Source: Thermoanaerobaculia bacterium (GTDB lineage Bacteria > Acidobacteriota > Thermoanaerobaculia > UBA5066). From it: a stretch of 64,000 bases of DNA. The stretch is taken from positions 33,501 to 97,500 of the forward strand of contig JAJVIN010000015.1 of the NCBI GenBank assembly GCA_022071945.1. Direction: 5' to 3'. How positions within the stretch are numbered: position 1 is the first letter of the stretch; every line of letters begins with the position of its first letter. Below, piece after piece: positions 19,301-26,995 of this stretch. A program made the position numbers and the translations under genes. The notes beneath the pieces were generated by a model. That model did not search any database and was not told where the DNA came from. It saw only the letters and a list, made by a program, of their open reading frames with translations.

Positions 19301-21608
19301 GGTTCTCGTTGTACTGGTGAGGCAGCGTGTAGGTCCTGACCCTGAAGAAGTAGGAGCTCCCCGGGGTGAGGCCGTTGATCGTCGCGGACGAGATCTGCTT
19401 GCCCTGCACGAGGAGGGCGCGTGAGTACGGGCCGAGAACGCGACTGGCGACCAAGACCTCGTACCCGCCCGGATCCCACTGGTAGGTGATGGGGTTCCAC
19501 CGGATCGTGACGGACGTCGTCGAGACGACCCCGACGGTCGGGCTGATCGGTGCGATCGTCTGCGTCTCGTCGAACCCGCCTCCGTGGCTGTTGATGTAGT
19601 CCCTCACGGCCGGATCCGAGGTGTGGAGCGCGTTGTAGCGGAGGTTCAGCCCCCACTGTTCCATCTTCGTCAGTTTCGTGATCGTGGACGGCACCTCGCC
19701 CGAGAGCGCGTTGCCCCACAAGTAGAGGTAGGCGAGCTCGGGCATCTCGCCGATCTGGTCCGGAATCGGCCCGGAAAGACGGTTCGAACCCAGCGCGATC
19801 CAGCGCAGCTTCTTGAGGTTCGCGAGGGTGCGCGGCAGGGAACCCGTCAACCGGTTGTTGCCAAAGTCGAAGCCGTCGAGCGTGGTCAGGGACCCGATCG
19901 AGTCCGGGATGCTCCCGGTGAGCTGGTTCCCGCTCAGGTTGACCTCGATGAGGGCGCTCAGGTTACCGATGGTTGCGGGAATCGACCCGGTGAGGCGGTT
20001 CGTCGCGAAAAAGAGATACTGCAGCTTCGACAGCTGGCCGATCGAGGCGGGGATCTCTCCCTCCAGGAGATTGCCGTTGGCATAGAGCCTCTCGAGCTTC
20101 GCCAGGCGGCCAATCGAGTCGGGAATCGGTCCCCGGATCTGGTTCTCATAGATCACGAGACGGACGAGCGACGTCATGTCCCCCAGACTTGCTGGCAGCG
20201 TCCCGCTGAGCTGGTTCTCGGAGACATCGAGCTCGCCCAGAAGCGAGAGGCGCGTCAACGTGGAGGGCAGACCGCCCGTGAGCTCGTTCTGCGCCAGGTA
20301 GAGCGTCTCGAGATTCGTGAGGTTCCCCAGACTCGCCGGGATGTCGCCGGAGAGCCGGTTCTCGCCCAGCCAGAGCCCCCGCAGCTTCGAGAGGCCGCCA
20401 AGCGATTCAGGTATCGAACCGCTGAACTTGTTCGCCGCGAGTTCGAGGTATTCGAGCGAGGCAAGCCTTCCCAGCGACGGAGGGAGCTCACCAGAGAGAG
20501 CATTCCCCCACAGCGACAGATGTCTGAGCTTCGTCAGCTTGTCGATTTCGGCCGGGATCGTCCCGGTGAGCTCGTTTCTGGCGAACTCGATGTTCTCGAG
20601 ACTCGTCAGCTCCACGATCCAGGCCGGGAGCTCGCCGGAGAACTTGTTGGCGTAGAGGTTGATGTCGCGCAGCTTCGCCGCCTTGCGCAGAGAAGCCGGA
20701 ATGGGCCCGGCGATCTTGTTGTACTGGAGCTCGACCAGCTCGAGGTCGGCCATGTCCCGAAAGAGGCCGTCCGGAACGGACGTCAACTCGCCCCCGTAGG
20801 CGAGGTAGAGCCTCTGGAGCTTCTTCAGGCCCGCGAAGCTCTCAGGGATGGCTCCGGTCAGGACGTTGCCGCTGAGCCCCAGGATCTCGAGATTCGCGAG
20901 CGCCCCGAGCTCCGGCGCGAGCTCGCCCGTCAGCTTGTTGTTGCTCAGATCGAGGATCGTCAGCGCGGAAAGGCCGCCGAACTCTTTCGGGATCGCTCCC
21001 TCGAGCTGGTTCCCGTAGAGCCTCAACTCCGTCAGCTTCTTCAGGTTACCCAGGGCTCCTGGCAGCGCTCCCGAGAGCTTGTTGCCCGAAAGCTCCAGGA
21101 TTTCCAGATTGGCGAGATTCCCGAGCGAAGCCGGAATCGGACCCGAGAGGCTGTTATAGGGGGCGTAGAGACGCCGCAGGGACGCGAGGCCGGAGAGAGA
21201 CTCCGGCAGCGCTCCCGTCAGGCCCGTTCCGCCCACATTGAGGACCTCCAGGGCCTGGAGGTCCGAGATGTTCGGAAACGGTCCGTCGAAGGGGTTGTCG
21301 CCGAGGTAGAGCTCCCGGAGGTTCGGCAGGCCCCTGACCTCGACTCCACCCGTGATGTTGTTCCCCCCGAGCCACAGGATCGAGACCGAGGTCCCCGTTT
21401 CATTGCAGCCGACACCCGCCCAGCTGCACTCGGTTCCGGGAGCCCCTCTCCAGCCCGTCCGGTTCGTCCAGTTGGCGCCGTTCCCGGTGTCGTAAATGCG
21501 GATCAACGCATCCCGCTCGGCCTGGGGGACGGCCGCGACGAGGCCCCGGGCCGCCGGGAAGAGGGCACTGGCAAGGAGAAACGCGAGGGTAAACGTCCTG
21601 TGACGCAT
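16326..21608 (-). CDS. Giant secreted protein with plant-type leucine-rich repeats
   Basis: A 1760-aa exported protein. A signal peptide (about 1-26) is followed by an LRR N-terminal cap of the plant type with the signature NWTNRTGW...CSWAGVGC. About 24 tandem 24-residue repeats follow (roughly 75-655), each matching LxxLxxLxLxxNxLxGxIPxxLGxL. Then come a fibronectin III-like domain (about 690-780), a Big/Calx-like beta domain (about 785-870), a second Fn3-like and an ASH-like domain, and three or more related beta modules to the end, with recurring RTNLILAETAG-like strands. No membrane anchor, LPXTG or known enzyme domain is visible. It is probably an adhesin or extracellular binding protein. 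The ATG at 21608 has GGAG ten bases upstream. Confidence 0.9.
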   Translation of the reverse strand: MRHRTFTLAFLLASALFPAARGLVAAVPQAERDALIRIYDTGNGANWTNRTGWRGAPGTECSWAGVGCNETGTSVSILWLGGNNITGGVEVRGLPNLRELYLGDNPFDGPFPNISDLQALEVLNVGGTGLTGALPESLSGLASLRRLYAPYNSLSGPIPASLGNLANLEILELSGNKLSGALPGALGNLKKLTELRLYGNQLEGAIPKEFGGLSALTILDLSNNKLTGELAPELGALANLEILGLSGNVLTGAIPESFAGLKKLQRLYLAYGGELTSVPDGLFRDMADLELVELQYNKIAGPIPASLRKAAKLRDINLYANKFSGELPAWIVELTSLENIEFARNELTGTIPAEIDKLTKLRHLSLWGNALSGELPPSLGRLASLEYLELAANKFSGSIPESLGGLSKLRGLWLGENRLSGDIPASLGNLTNLETLYLAQNELTGGLPSTLTRLSLLGELDVSENQLSGTLPASLGDMTSLVRLVIYENQIRGPIPDSIGRLAKLERLYANGNLLEGEIPASIGQLSKLQYLFFATNRLTGSIPATIGNLSALIEVNLSGNQLTGSIPDSIGSLTTLDGFDFGNNRLTGSLPRTLANLKKLRWIALGSNRLSGPIPDQIGEMPELAYLYLWGNALSGEVPSTITKLTKMEQWGLNLRYNALHTSDPAVRDYINSHGGGFDETQTIAPISPTVGVVSTTSVTIRWNPITYQWDPGGYEVLVASRVLGPYSRALLVQGKQISSATINGLTPGSSYFFRVRTYTLPHQYNENLLFSDPSEPPTPALTSAPGSVVVKLTPAQQRIVVGRPANVTVTLEPVQPADVAVAFSVANPSIATVPATVTVPAGQASVPVAITSRGPGTTYLRAVLPEPLGGTSAAADLVVTYDECERPGTPGFLNRSAGLSIRAGTALTLSWTDVLSGPDTVPGTDTGRYRLDLYANATCTGTPRSFTTPGTSLSVTTKASDAGTWCATVRAITPADCVGNPSEPIVVTIRTAPAFFAVVAAEAIQEPFVLGNVSEDGKIQIRNIGSTAAALSFASKLSTFRPEPASTGPIAPGQSVEVALVYDPLVTVTPATLFDSFCAIWAEGSSSQQVCVPVIRSALGSAPVITPEATVRLSAEPSNEVHFIARAGVNPPTQSITIRNNGTVRTRVVAVIGPGGAWLSVVSGDLVNPLEPGEARTFLLASDRSRRGVNEPAPAATNLAFVAVDGKGDRPKVLFQVFDEEPSAVTTGDRREVLSATESSLIIPSGVSASGRGTFFISDGWIRNTSGSAVQASLYYTPDGADGLIHPQVRHNEITLQPYATYRLADFVRGLFGTSGSGAIEIRSAGVGTLAVRSTVDSLTFRAGRGVSRFGAEIPVIRSRQGARMTATGAAPVVLTGLKGGNSSQFRSNIILSETSGRSLSVNLRLVGKDGRLLSETAKTVLGYSKLQINDGDPALFPAGVSYDGASLEVIPTDGIGTVAAFATVIDNISQGYTIRTGKLLPPEGAASGRDGVSPRAIPTRLVVPAIARARGRNNSFFTTAVSIRNGTAKTVAFKLRYLQDGVPEADAPSKDFTVEGKKTLTWTDIVYQAFGIEDEGNQGMLFVEGSDVTRLIVSSETSTPLDPEDPSKGTSPSTLAAYAPASDQAIGDPAGGLPSAVVSHPALEESTQFRTNLILAETAGAEATVKVRLIPKNSGGVALAEKEFTLQPHQRLQVNSFMKVVAGDGIEFVDVATDIEWISGAGRVLAVATKIDNDPDSKRSDVYVFGPTGTLQGSIGF

Positions 21609-21662
21609 GGAGATCTCCGTCAGAGTAAAGACGCACGGAATCGAAGAGGGGTTACCACGGGT

Positions 21663-21701
21663 TGTCAAGACTTTTCTTATCACGGATCCAGGGCCCTGGA
21701 T
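21663..21701 (-). promoter_or_regulatory. Upstream region of the LRR gene: -35 box and 16-bp palindrome
   Basis: On the minus strand TTGACA (21668-21663) lies about 55 bp before the start codon, with only a weak -10 (TTCGAT) 17 bp on. Just upstream of the -35 is a perfect 16-bp palindrome, ATCCAGGGCCCTGGAT (21686-21701), which could be a regulator site. No other gene lies in 21609-21794. Confidence 0.45.
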
Positions 21702-21794
21702 GATGACGTTCCGCAACAATCTGCCCGAAAGGTCCGCCGCCAGAGCCGCCGGAGAAGGCAGGCGATCGGGAGGAGCGCGCCGCGCTCTACAGGG

Positions 21795-24788
21795 TCAGTC
21801 CCGGTGCGGCGAGAGGAGCTCGGCAAGCTCATCTCTCGAGAACCGCTTGAGAAAGCCTGCCTCGTCCTCGGGAACGATCTCGCGGGAGAGGCGGGCCTTG
21901 CGGGCGATCATCCTCTCGATCCGCTCCTCGACGGTGCCCTTGGTGACGAGACTGAGGACCTGCACGCCCCGCTTCTGCCCGAACCGGTGGACGCGGGCCG
22001 TGGCCTGGTCCTCTCGCGCCTGGTTCCACCAGCGGTCGTAGTGGATGACGACGGAAGCCGGCGTCAGGTCGATGCCAGCCCCGGCCGCGTTGAGGCTGGC
22101 GAGGAACACCCGGCAGGACGGCTCCTCCCGGAATCTCCTCACGGGAGTGGCACGGTCGACCGTCGCGCCCCGGATCTCGGCGAAGGAGATCTCGCGCTCG
22201 TCGAGGTAGCGCCCGATCAGGTCGAGCATGCGCACGTATTGACTGAAGACGACCACCTTCAGCCCGCTCTCCAGGGCCTCGTCGAGAAGCTCGGTGAAGA
22301 GGTCCCACTTCCCGCACGGGAGGAGCGCCCCTTCGCGAGGCAGGACGAGGGCAGGGTGATCGCAGATCTGCTTCAGCTTGCTGAGCAGGGCGAAGACGTG
22401 GAGGTACGAGATGCTCTTGCCGCCGGCAAGGCCCTGCCTCAGGTCCTGGCCCCGGCGGTCAAGGGTGTCCTCGTACAGGCGAGCCTGTTCCGCCGAAAGC
22501 GAGCAGACTCGCCGGTCCTCGATCTTCTCGGGGAGGGACGAGAGAACCTGCTCCTTCGTCCTTCGCAGAACAAACGGCCGGATCAGCCTCCGCAGCCGTT
22601 CCTCGGCCCCGGGGTCGCCCTCCTCGATTGGCTTGACGAAGTTCTTCCGAAAAGCGGCCTCCGGCGGCAGGTAGCCGGGCAGGACCAGCTCGAGGAGGTT
22701 CCGGAGTTCCTCCACGCTGTTCTCGATGGGAGTTCCCGTCAGTCCGACGACGACGCGCGCCGGCAGCTTCTTCATCGCCTGGTGGGTCAGGGTGCCCCGA
22801 TTCTTGACGACGTGCATCTCGTCGAGCACGAGGAGGTCGACCGAAAGCGACTCGAAATCCACGATGTCGTTCCGCAGGGTCCCGTACGTCGTCAGGACGA
22901 TGGCGGAGCGGGCCGCGTCTTCCAGGGTCCGGGACCCGCCGGCATGGGTGCAGATGGTGACCTCGGGCAGGTACTGACGGAGCTTCTCCTCCCAGTGCGG
23001 CAGGACCGAAGCCGGACACACGATGACGGTCCGGCTCAGCTCCGGCGCGCCCTTGTGGACCGCGCCGATGAGGGCCATCGTCTGGAAGGTCTTTCCGAGC
23101 CCCATGTCGTCGCAGAGGAGGCCACCGAAGCCATTGCGGACGAGGAACCAGAGCCACCCATAGCCCGTCCGCTGGAAATCGAAGAGCCCGAATCCCAGCT
23201 CCTCGGGCGGAGGCGCGCTGGACTCCGGCGAGACCGCCAGGAAGCGCGCGAGGGCCTCGCCGGCACCCGGGCCGGCGAGAACCCGCTGGTCTTCGGGCAG
23301 GAAAGTTCGCAGCCGGCAAGCCTCGAGGGAACTGAGTGTGAGGGTGAGCTCGTCCTCGTCACCGGCTTCCGGCACGTCCGGGAGGAGGTCGAGCCAGGAG
23401 AATCGCGGGTGACCCGGAACGATGACGGCCCCTCCCACGAAGAGGATCCGGTCCCGCTGCCTCCGGGCGCGCAGGATCCGCGCCGCAGAAAGGCGGTGGC
23501 CGTTGACGAGGTACGTCACCGACAGCTGAAACGACTCGCCGGCGAGGCCCTGGAGAAAGACCTCTGCCGCTTCCGGCTCCGCCAGCCCCCCATCCCGTAG
23601 CTCGACGGGGAGCAGGGACCGGGGCCAGGCGGCAAGTTCGGCCTGGTGTCTCGAGAGGAACCTCGCAACCTGATCTGGTGGGACTCGCGTTTCCTGATCG
23701 AGCGGCAGCCCGACGGGCGAGGGCCTGTAGAGCCCGTCGAAAACCAGCTCGGCCTGCAGGCCCGCCTCGGGCTCCGCGAACGGCTTCCTTCCCGGCGCAA
23801 GCCTCGCGATGAGTTTCGATTCGTAGAGGAGCAGGACGCCGCCCGCACGGAAAACCCCTTCGCCCTGCTGCGCCACGACGCGTTCCTCACCGTCCTGCCG
23901 CAGGAGGATCGCCGGAGCGAGGACGAGAGTTCCGTCGGGATCGAATCGCAGCGTGAGCGACGGCTCCGCGGGTTCGGGGACCTCGGTGAATCCGTGGCTC
24001 ACGAAGAAGCCGGGCAGCTCCTTCATGAGACCGGGCAGGGCCTCGGGGGCGACGAGGACCTCGAGCCGAGTGGCCCCGTGAGCGGCCGTCACATAGAGCC
24101 GGCCCGCCGTGACCCTCAGAGCGAGCGAGACCGGACCTTCACTCCATGCCTCGAATGCCCGCTTGGCGAGAAAGTGCGGAAAGGACTCCTCGAATGCCTG
24201 TCCCCGCGTCTTGATCCCGGAGCGGTTGAAGCGATCTTCGTCCGGCGTTCTGGAGAAGCGAGCCAGGTTCTGCTCGGCATTCGTGAGCTGGGGAGTGCCC
24301 GAGGCCGGGAAAGCCGACGCCACGGCTACCCACTCGCTCGCGACCGGATCGCCCTCGAGCCGGGCGAGAAGCACACCGTCGCGGCTCTTCGCCACCCGGA
24401 CCTCCCCGTGGGCAACGATGTGCACGCTCTGAGGGAGAGCCTCCGCCAGGTGGTACCAGAGACTCCTCTTGAATCTCTGGACCGGCAGCGAGGGTCCTTC
24501 CCCCCCTCGGCAGGCGACGAGGGCGAGGGCGGCCAGGTGATAGCAGAGCGAGCCGGGCTTCTGAGAGGCCGAGCACGGGCACGACGCGCGCTGGAAGGCC
24601 CCGAGACCGTCGAGCGCAATCCAGGCGGGAAGGACTCTCCGGTTCGCCCCGACCGCCCGGCCAGAAAGGGACATCCGCCAGAAAGCGATGTCGGTGACGG
24701 TTCCGCCCACCAGGAACCTCTCGGCGGCCCGGAGGGAAGAGGCGGGGAAGAGAGAGGCGAGAGGAGGGGGCAGGAGAGCGGTGGACAT
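21795..24788 (-). CDS. SNF2/RapA-type helicase with SWIM zinc finger
   Basis: A 997-aa superfamily 2 DNA translocase. A SWIM zinc finger is near the N-terminus (Cys70, Cys72, Cys82, His84 in CPCSASQKPGSLCYH). A long middle region is followed by the SNF2 motor: motif I DDMGLGKT near 560, motif II DEMH in LVLDEMHVVKN, motif III GLTGTPIEN and the C-terminal half with VFLASLNAAGAGIDLT and ATARVHRFGQ. This is the architecture of bacterial SNF2 proteins, thought to remodel protein-DNA complexes; no nuclease domain is fused. It stands alone, without a restriction or defence partner next door. Confidence 0.93.
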   Translation of the reverse strand: MSTALLPPPLASLFPASSLRAAERFLVGGTVTDIAFWRMSLSGRAVGANRRVLPAWIALDGLGAFQRASCPCSASQKPGSLCYHLAALALVACRGGEGPSLPVQRFKRSLWYHLAEALPQSVHIVAHGEVRVAKSRDGVLLARLEGDPVASEWVAVASAFPASGTPQLTNAEQNLARFSRTPDEDRFNRSGIKTRGQAFEESFPHFLAKRAFEAWSEGPVSLALRVTAGRLYVTAAHGATRLEVLVAPEALPGLMKELPGFFVSHGFTEVPEPAEPSLTLRFDPDGTLVLAPAILLRQDGEERVVAQQGEGVFRAGGVLLLYESKLIARLAPGRKPFAEPEAGLQAELVFDGLYRPSPVGLPLDQETRVPPDQVARFLSRHQAELAAWPRSLLPVELRDGGLAEPEAAEVFLQGLAGESFQLSVTYLVNGHRLSAARILRARRQRDRILFVGGAVIVPGHPRFSWLDLLPDVPEAGDEDELTLTLSSLEACRLRTFLPEDQRVLAGPGAGEALARFLAVSPESSAPPPEELGFGLFDFQRTGYGWLWFLVRNGFGGLLCDDMGLGKTFQTMALIGAVHKGAPELSRTVIVCPASVLPHWEEKLRQYLPEVTICTHAGGSRTLEDAARSAIVLTTYGTLRNDIVDFESLSVDLLVLDEMHVVKNRGTLTHQAMKKLPARVVVGLTGTPIENSVEELRNLLELVLPGYLPPEAAFRKNFVKPIEEGDPGAEERLRRLIRPFVLRRTKEQVLSSLPEKIEDRRVCSLSAEQARLYEDTLDRRGQDLRQGLAGGKSISYLHVFALLSKLKQICDHPALVLPREGALLPCGKWDLFTELLDEALESGLKVVVFSQYVRMLDLIGRYLDEREISFAEIRGATVDRATPVRRFREEPSCRVFLASLNAAGAGIDLTPASVVIHYDRWWNQAREDQATARVHRFGQKRGVQVLSLVTKGTVEERIERMIARKARLSREIVPEDEAGFLKRFSRDELAELLSPHRD

Positions 24789-24862
24789 GGCGGAACCGGC
24801 TCGAGTCTACCCAACCCCTTTCGAGTGCCGGATGAGCCCGGGGCTCTTATGATGGCTCCCCT

Positions 24863-25786
24863 ATGCGACGCATCCATTCCGGCGTTCTCGCCGCGGCGGT
24901 TCTCGTCTCGTTCCTTTCGGGCTGCGGTCCCCAGGTGACCGTGATGCACACGATTCCGGCCGTTTACAACCTCGGCCTGATCGAGCGGGTTGTCCTGGTC
25001 GAGGCGTGGGGCTCGAGCTTCGAGGTCCCGGCCGTCGTCTCGGCGATGGCGGGCGAGTCGTATGCCCGGGGCTTCTACCAGTTCGTCGACGCGAGGTCCG
25101 CCCGCATGGCGATGAGGGTCCTGAAGTCCGCCGATGCGGAGCGGGAGGCGGAGAAATTCCGGAACGAATGGAAGGCCGACGTCTACATCGGTCTGGAGCT
25201 CCTCGGATGCCGGGTCAAGCCGAACTCTCGGGTCGTCACGGAGAAAGACAAGGACGGCAAGGAGTACCAGGTCACGAAGTACTGGCACGAGGGCTCGTGC
25301 GAGGTGAAGGTGGACCTCGTCAACGCTCGCGACGGGCGCGAGATCGCCTCGTTCGGAGTGGTCTCGTCGGAAGAGACGAGTCCCATGAATACCGAGAGCT
25401 CCTACGACGCCGAGCAGGCGCTGAAGCGGGCCCTTGAATCCGCCGGAGTCCAGGCGGTGGCGCGGTTCACTCCCAGGCGCGCCTCGCAGTCGATCTTCCT
25501 GGAGAAGGACGCCCCCCTCGGCAAGGAGGGTGGCCAGCTCGTCTCCGACCACAGGCTCCCCGAAGCCCGGAAGTTCTGGGAGGACGCGCTCTCGTCGTAC
25601 CAGGAGGTCGCCTCCTACAACTACAACCTCGGAGCGGTCTGCGACGCGCTGGGAGACAGTGCCGCCGCGCGGAGGTACTACGAGAAGGCGGTGAGGCTCG
25701 CCCCCGATTCGGACCGCTACCGCAACGCGCTTTCGTCCCTCGAACAGCGCGAGGCGGACGCGAGGGCCCTGCGGCAACGGAAGTAG
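24863..25786 (+). CDS. Lipoprotein with C-terminal TPR
   Basis: A 307-aa predicted lipoprotein: the signal peptide ends in the lipobox LSGC (Cys about 22). The middle part (about 30-200) has alternating strands and helices with segments such as LIERVVLVEAWGSS and VDLVNARDGREIASFG, resembling outer-membrane lipoproteins that handle stress or assembly, but no named family is certain. The C-terminal 80 residues form one or two TPRs (EARKFWEDALSSYQEVASYN, DSAAARRYYEKAVRLAPDS). It is divergent from the SNF2 gene with 74 bp between them. Confidence 0.7.
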   Translation: MRRIHSGVLAAAVLVSFLSGCGPQVTVMHTIPAVYNLGLIERVVLVEAWGSSFEVPAVVSAMAGESYARGFYQFVDARSARMAMRVLKSADAEREAEKFRNEWKADVYIGLELLGCRVKPNSRVVTEKDKDGKEYQVTKYWHEGSCEVKVDLVNARDGREIASFGVVSSEETSPMNTESSYDAEQALKRALESAGVQAVARFTPRRASQSIFLEKDAPLGKEGGQLVSDHRLPEARKFWEDALSSYQEVASYNYNLGAVCDALGDSAAARRYYEKAVRLAPDSDRYRNALSSLEQREADARALRQRK

Positions 25787-25923
25787 ACCCCGTCAGAAGC
25801 ACTCATCGCGACGTGGCAAAGGGACGTTTCCGCCCGGCGCGGGTCCCTTGCGCGGCCCCCACTCCGCCTCTACCCTCTCGCCGTGCGACTCGCCGGACTG
25901 CCCATGGAGCGGGGCTCTTCCTC

Positions 25924-26856
25924 GTGAACCGAACCGTCCTCGCCGCTCTTCCCGCCCTGCTTCTGCTGGCTCCGTCCTGTCTCCTCGCCCAGGCGGTGGC
26001 GTTCACGTTCGACGACGGGCCTCACCTCCGCGAGACACCGCTCCTGACCCCTTCGCAAAGGAACAGAGCTCTCCTCGAGACTCTCGCCCGCAACGGCGTC
26101 AGGGCCGCCCTCTTCGTGACCCTCGGAAACGGCGCGGACCGGCCGGAAGGCCTGCGTCTCGCGCGGGACTGGGGAGAAGCCGGACACGTCCTCGGGAATC
26201 ACACGGTTTCTCACCTCGACCTCAATGCCCAGACCACGACCCTGGCGCGGTACAGGGCGGAGATCCTGGCGTGCGAGGCCGTCATCTGCTCGCTGCCTGG
26301 ATTCCGCCCCTGGTTCCGGTTCACGTTTCTGCGGGAGGGCAACACCGAGGAGAAGCGCGACGGCATGCGGACATTCCTCAGGGAGCGGGGCATGCGGAAT
26401 GCTCACGTCACGCTCGACACATCGGACTGGCGGTTGAACGAGGCCCTCGAGAAGGCTCTGAAGGCCAGCCCCAGAGCGGATCTGGCTCCGTTCCGGCAGG
26501 CCTATCGCGACCATCTGCGGCAGCGCGCGGAGGCCTACCGGGACCTCTCGCGCCGGCTCTTGGGGCGCGACATCCCGCAGATCCTCCTGCTCCACCACAA
26601 TCTGATCAATGCGCTCTTTCTCGAGGACGCGATCGGTCTTTTCCAGGAGATGGGCTGGGAGATCGTCGACCCGGAAATCGCGTTGGGGGATTTTGTCTAC
26701 ACCCTCGAGCCTCAGCGGCCCGCGCCGGGCCAGAGTCTGCTGCTTTCCATCGCCCGGAGCCTCGGCCACCGGCCCAAGGAGTGGGAACGCCTCGTGGACG
26801 ACGGCGACGCGGAGATCGAGTGGCTGCGAAAGCGAGGGGTGCTGGCGCCGGAGTAG
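25924..26856 (+). CDS. Secreted polysaccharide deacetylase (NodB fold)
   Basis: A CE4-type deacetylase of about 310 aa. A signal peptide (VNRTVLAALPALLLLAPSCL...) is followed by motif 1 TFDDG in VAFTFDDGPHLRE and the metal-binding motif 2 HTVSH in LGNHTVSHLDLN. Motif 3 is degenerate (PWFRFTF instead of RxPY), and a late motif LLLHHN supplies a His. It is expected to remove acetyl groups from peptidoglycan or an exopolysaccharide. The GTG at 25924 begins the signal peptide; the frame is open to a GTG at 25813, but that stretch is Arg/Pro-rich and unlike a leader. Confidence 0.82.
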   Translation: MNRTVLAALPALLLLAPSCLLAQAVAFTFDDGPHLRETPLLTPSQRNRALLETLARNGVRAALFVTLGNGADRPEGLRLARDWGEAGHVLGNHTVSHLDLNAQTTTLARYRAEILACEAVICSLPGFRPWFRFTFLREGNTEEKRDGMRTFLRERGMRNAHVTLDTSDWRLNEALEKALKASPRADLAPFRQAYRDHLRQRAEAYRDLSRRLLGRDIPQILLLHHNLINALFLEDAIGLFQEMGWEIVDPEIALGDFVYTLEPQRPAPGQSLLLSIARSLGHRPKEWERLVDDGDAEIEWLRKRGVLAPE

Positions 26857-26962
26857 CCGGGTCGTCTTCTCAGGGTACTTGAGGGGTACCGGATGGTCTT
26901 GGGACGGCCGAAGTTCGGACTCCCGCTCGAGATACCACAGGAGCGGACATTCTTCTTGGTCG

Positions 26963-26990
26963 TCGTAAAACGGTCCGGACCGTTTTACGA
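26963..26990. promoter_or_regulatory. Perfect 28-bp palindrome before the DUF4143 ATPase
   Basis: The half-site TCGTAAAACGGTCC is followed at once by its exact reverse complement, with no central spacer and no mismatch. It ends 5 bp before the ATG at 26996, so it overlaps the place for a ribosome-binding site, and no Shine-Dalgarno sequence is otherwise visible. It could be an operator for a dimeric repressor, or an RNA hairpin that hides the start. Confidence 0.7.
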
Positions 26991-26995
26991 TAGCC

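Noticed and set aside
19584..23600. A 1338-codon open frame on the plus strand
   Set aside because: It runs antisense through the LRR and SNF2 genes and shows only their mirrored repeat pattern.
21795..24788. SNF2 helicase as a DISARM- or Druantia-like defence component
   Set aside because: Neighbours are unrelated (LRR protein and lipoprotein) and no methylase, nuclease or DUF1998-type gene is present.
25813..25923. N-terminal extension of the polysaccharide deacetylase
   Set aside because: The stretch is Arg/Pro-rich and not leader-like; a GTG at 25924 opens a normal signal peptide.
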